Assembly (NCBI GenBank): GCA_002403855.1
Contig: DHIO01000041.1
Span: forward strand, 1 to 39,488
Length of the DNA: 39,488 bases
Origin: Acidimicrobiia bacterium UBA4744
Lineage (GTDB): Bacteria; Actinomycetota; Acidimicrobiia; Spongiisociales; UBA4744
Direction of reading: 5' to 3'
Shown: positions 38,501-39,488 of the stretch, one piece after another
How positions within the stretch are numbered: position 1 is the first letter of the stretch
Layout: every line of letters starts with the position of its first letter
The notes under the pieces: generated by a model
The model's database searches: none
What the model saw: the letters and a program-made list of their open reading frames with translations, nothing else
What the model was told of the DNA's origin: nothing
Translations under genes and position numbers: made by a program

Positions 38501-39408
38501 CCATCTCGGATCTCCCGCTCTCCGGAACAGAACACGAGGATGTCGCCGGGTCCCTCCTCGAAGAGTTCGACTACTGCGTCGGAGATGCCTTGCGGCTGGT
38601 CGCGCGGCTCCGACTCGGTGGGGCCATCGAGAGGTCGGTACCGTACCTCGACGGGGTAGGTTCGGCCCGACACTTCCACGACGGGGGCGTTGTCGAAGTG
38701 TTGAGCGAAGCGCTCGGTGTCGATGGTGGCGGAGGTGATGATGAGTTTCAGATCGGGGCGCCGAGGCAGCAATGTCTTCAGATAGCCCAGCAGGAAATCC
38801 ACGTTGAGACTGCGCTCGTGCGCCTCATCGATGATGATGGTGTCGTACCGGGTCAGGCCCCGATCGTGGTGGATCTCCGCCAGCAGAATGCCGTCCGTCA
38901 TGACCTTGACCAGGGTCCCGTCACCGACCCGGTCGGAAAACCGTATGGTGTACCCCACCGACCCACCGACCGTGGAGCCGAGCTCCTCGGCGACCCGCTC
39001 CGCTATCGTTCGCGCCGCGATGCGCCGAGGTTGAGTGTGACCGATCAACCCTTCGACGCCACGCCCGAGTTCGAGGCAGAGCTTGGGAAGCTGGGTGCTC
39101 TTCCCCGAACCGGTCTCGCCGGCCACGATCACTACCTGGTTGCTGCGGATGGTGTCGAGTAGCTCCTGTCTCCGTTCGGTGATCGGCAACTCGACCGGGT
39201 AGGCGAGCTTCCGGGGCACGGCGGCTCTGCGTCTCTCGATTCTCTGCCGGGCGGAGTCGATCTCGGCGCCGATGGTGGCGAGAACCTTCAGGCGCCGGTC
39301 GGGATCGGCAATTCGATCTGCACCGGCCAGCCGACGGAGAAACCGCCGCCGGTCTTTCGGCGTGAGCCCGTCCAAGCGGGAGCGGAGATCAGAAGGAGTA
39401 GAGGTCAT
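35530..39408 (-). CDS. hrpA: DEAH-box ATP-dependent RNA helicase HrpA
   Basis: The 1292-residue protein is close to the about 1300 residues of E. coli HrpA. Walker A is GETGSGKST (97-105), the DEAH box is IIIDEAHERS (DEAH 194-197), motif III is TSATID (about 225-230), and the helicase C-terminal domain has QRAGRCGRLGPGVCIRLY. A winged-helix/OB region follows, and the long C-terminal part matches the HrpA-specific DUF3418-type extension. HrpA unwinds RNA and helps rescue stalled ribosomes in E. coli. I choose the ATG at 39408, though ATGs at 39432 and 39477 are in frame and no ribosome-binding site decides. The true upstream region may lie outside the window. Confidence 0.92.
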   Translation of the reverse strand: MTSTPSDLRSRLDGLTPKDRRRFLRRLAGADRIADPDRRLKVLATIGAEIDSARQRIERRRAAVPRKLAYPVELPITERRQELLDTIRSNQVVIVAGETGSGKSTQLPKLCLELGRGVEGLIGHTQPRRIAARTIAERVAEELGSTVGGSVGYTIRFSDRVGDGTLVKVMTDGILLAEIHHDRGLTRYDTIIIDEAHERSLNVDFLLGYLKTLLPRRPDLKLIITSATIDTERFAQHFDNAPVVEVSGRTYPVEVRYRPLDGPTESEPRDQPQGISDAVVELFEEGPGDILVFCSGEREIRDGAESLTDLDLPHTEVLPLYARLSAAEQHRVFQPHRGRRIVLATNVAETSLTVPGIRYVVDPGTARISRYSRRTKVQRLPIEPVSKASADQRAGRCGRLGPGVCIRLYDEDDFESRPEFTEPEIRRTNLASVILQMAARDLGDIETFPFLDPPDARTIRDGIALLVELGAVRPQHQGTGRWLTQLGRQLAEFPLDLRLARMVIEADRNDCLKEVLIIAAALAIQDPRERPTDHREHADQLHRRFRDRDSDFLSWLHLWDYLGDERRARTSNQFRRMCREEFLNYRRVREWQDVHAQLRDVAGELGLAANHRPALPENIHRSLLAGLLSHIGRRDPEGFEYRGARGARFSINPGSTLFKRSPEWVMAAELVETGRLWARGVGQVDPEWAEEIGAHLVKRSYSDPWWEPTRGASLARETVTLYGLPLQTARTVHYGRVDRPGARELFIHHALVAGDWETDHPFMRHNQALIQEVEALEARQRRADLLVDDDVIYGFFDQRIPADVTSVRHFDRWWKEVRSEDPQLLNLSLDLLIDPDARPFDERAFPGQWTHGDLILPLSYEFDPSSPTDGITIDVPVAGLDRIDPAVFEWHVPGLREELITALIRSLPKQLRRRFSPVPNTVRTLMNQLDPEDGGLIRHLCRELTRIGGVPVPLDAFDLKRLPFHLQPTFRVVDSEGRLLAEGGDLAMLRIELQEETRATMATSGHDLEQTGLTAWSIGELPQVAEIKGAAHVLKAYPALIDEGSSVGVRLLATPTEQANAMWQGTRRLLLLNLPPPGRLLRPLLTDQAATAVKSGPHHTSADWAQDCLTCAVDQIMGETGAPAWDGVGFERLLAAARDQLGGRLVSVAETSLQILDTLQSVRVAMTKVSPTFDDTVTDVEAQLDRLVYPDFLTGMGAGHLADVHRYLQAIERRLQRLPENPERDRRQMAVVQRLEEEHDRLRETLHDSPAILEIAWMLQELRVSLFAQTLGTRGKVSEKRIAQALAEAMLV

Positions 39409-39488
39409 AGGAGACGCAATGAGCGTTCTCATGATGGCTGATCCCGGCCCTGCTGGCGAGCGCCCCGGGCCGTTCAACCCCGGGGGCG

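Overview
The window looks like chromosomal DNA of a high-GC actinobacterium. The evidence is a LytR-CpsA-Psr protein, a PAC2/DUF2007 pair, a 30-residue bS22-type ribosomal protein, zinc-ribbon and beta-propeller surface proteins, and many start codons sitting 6-9 nt behind a TANNNT -10 box (leaderless transcripts). The Thr/Pro-rich linkers of a multihaem cytochrome and the overall gene mix suggest Acidimicrobiia or a relative, but that is inference. I saw no phage, integrase, transposase, CRISPR array or rRNA. The layout is ordinary core and housekeeping DNA with several odd individual genes.

Layout. 1-4.4 kb: an LCP cell-wall ligase, then a divergent zinc-type ABC uptake locus. Binding lipoprotein and permease lie on the minus strand, Zur/Fur regulator and ATPase on the plus strand, with a near-perfect 19-bp Fur-family operator between them. 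4.5-9.2 kb: a membrane protein, a DUF547 protein, a class I glutamine amidotransferase and a zinc-ribbon membrane-anchored beta-propeller-like protein. 9.4-18.6 kb: class III aminotransferase, methyltransferase, a six-haem-motif cytochrome c, an apolipoprotein N-acyltransferase homologue, inositol-phosphatase-like, nitroreductase and YtcJ-type amidohydrolase genes. 18.6-20.7 kb: two tandem hairpin repeats, a short Rdx/SelW-family gene with an in-frame UGA at the redox position, an SDR, a small membrane protein and hypA. 21.0-24.1 kb: a small Cys/His protein, then a csoR-copZ-copA copper-efflux operon. 24.4-31.0 kb: a flavodoxin with a frameshifted end, PAC2, DUF2007, bS22, a degenerate APH-fold protein, thrB, a CDF transporter, an alpha/beta hydrolase, PhzF and a small membrane protein. 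31.1-39.4 kb: tRNA-Gly, dCTP deaminase, aldo/keto reductase, SurE, a SIMPL lipoprotein, dCMP deaminase, a membrane protein and HrpA helicase.

How genes work together. The Zur-like repressor probably controls its own gene and the zinc importer in both directions. CsoR probably controls CopZ/CopA through the GC-rich palindrome just upstream. dCTP deaminase, dCMP deaminase and SurE all act on nucleotides within 4 kb.

The strongest unusual signal is the minus-strand gene at 18769-18999. It is a complete 76-residue SelW/Rdx reading frame whose CxxC position reads C-A-A-UGA. A bulged hairpin with a GGUC-containing apical loop starts 7 nt after the UGA and its loop starts 17 nt after it, as expected of a bacterial SECIS. 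Ordinary gene calling would miss or truncate it. Other points are an Lnt homologue with Ser at the catalytic Cys position, an APH-fold protein lacking all three catalytic signature residues, the tandem hairpin repeats next to the selenoprotein gene, and heptamer repeats just after two stop codons.
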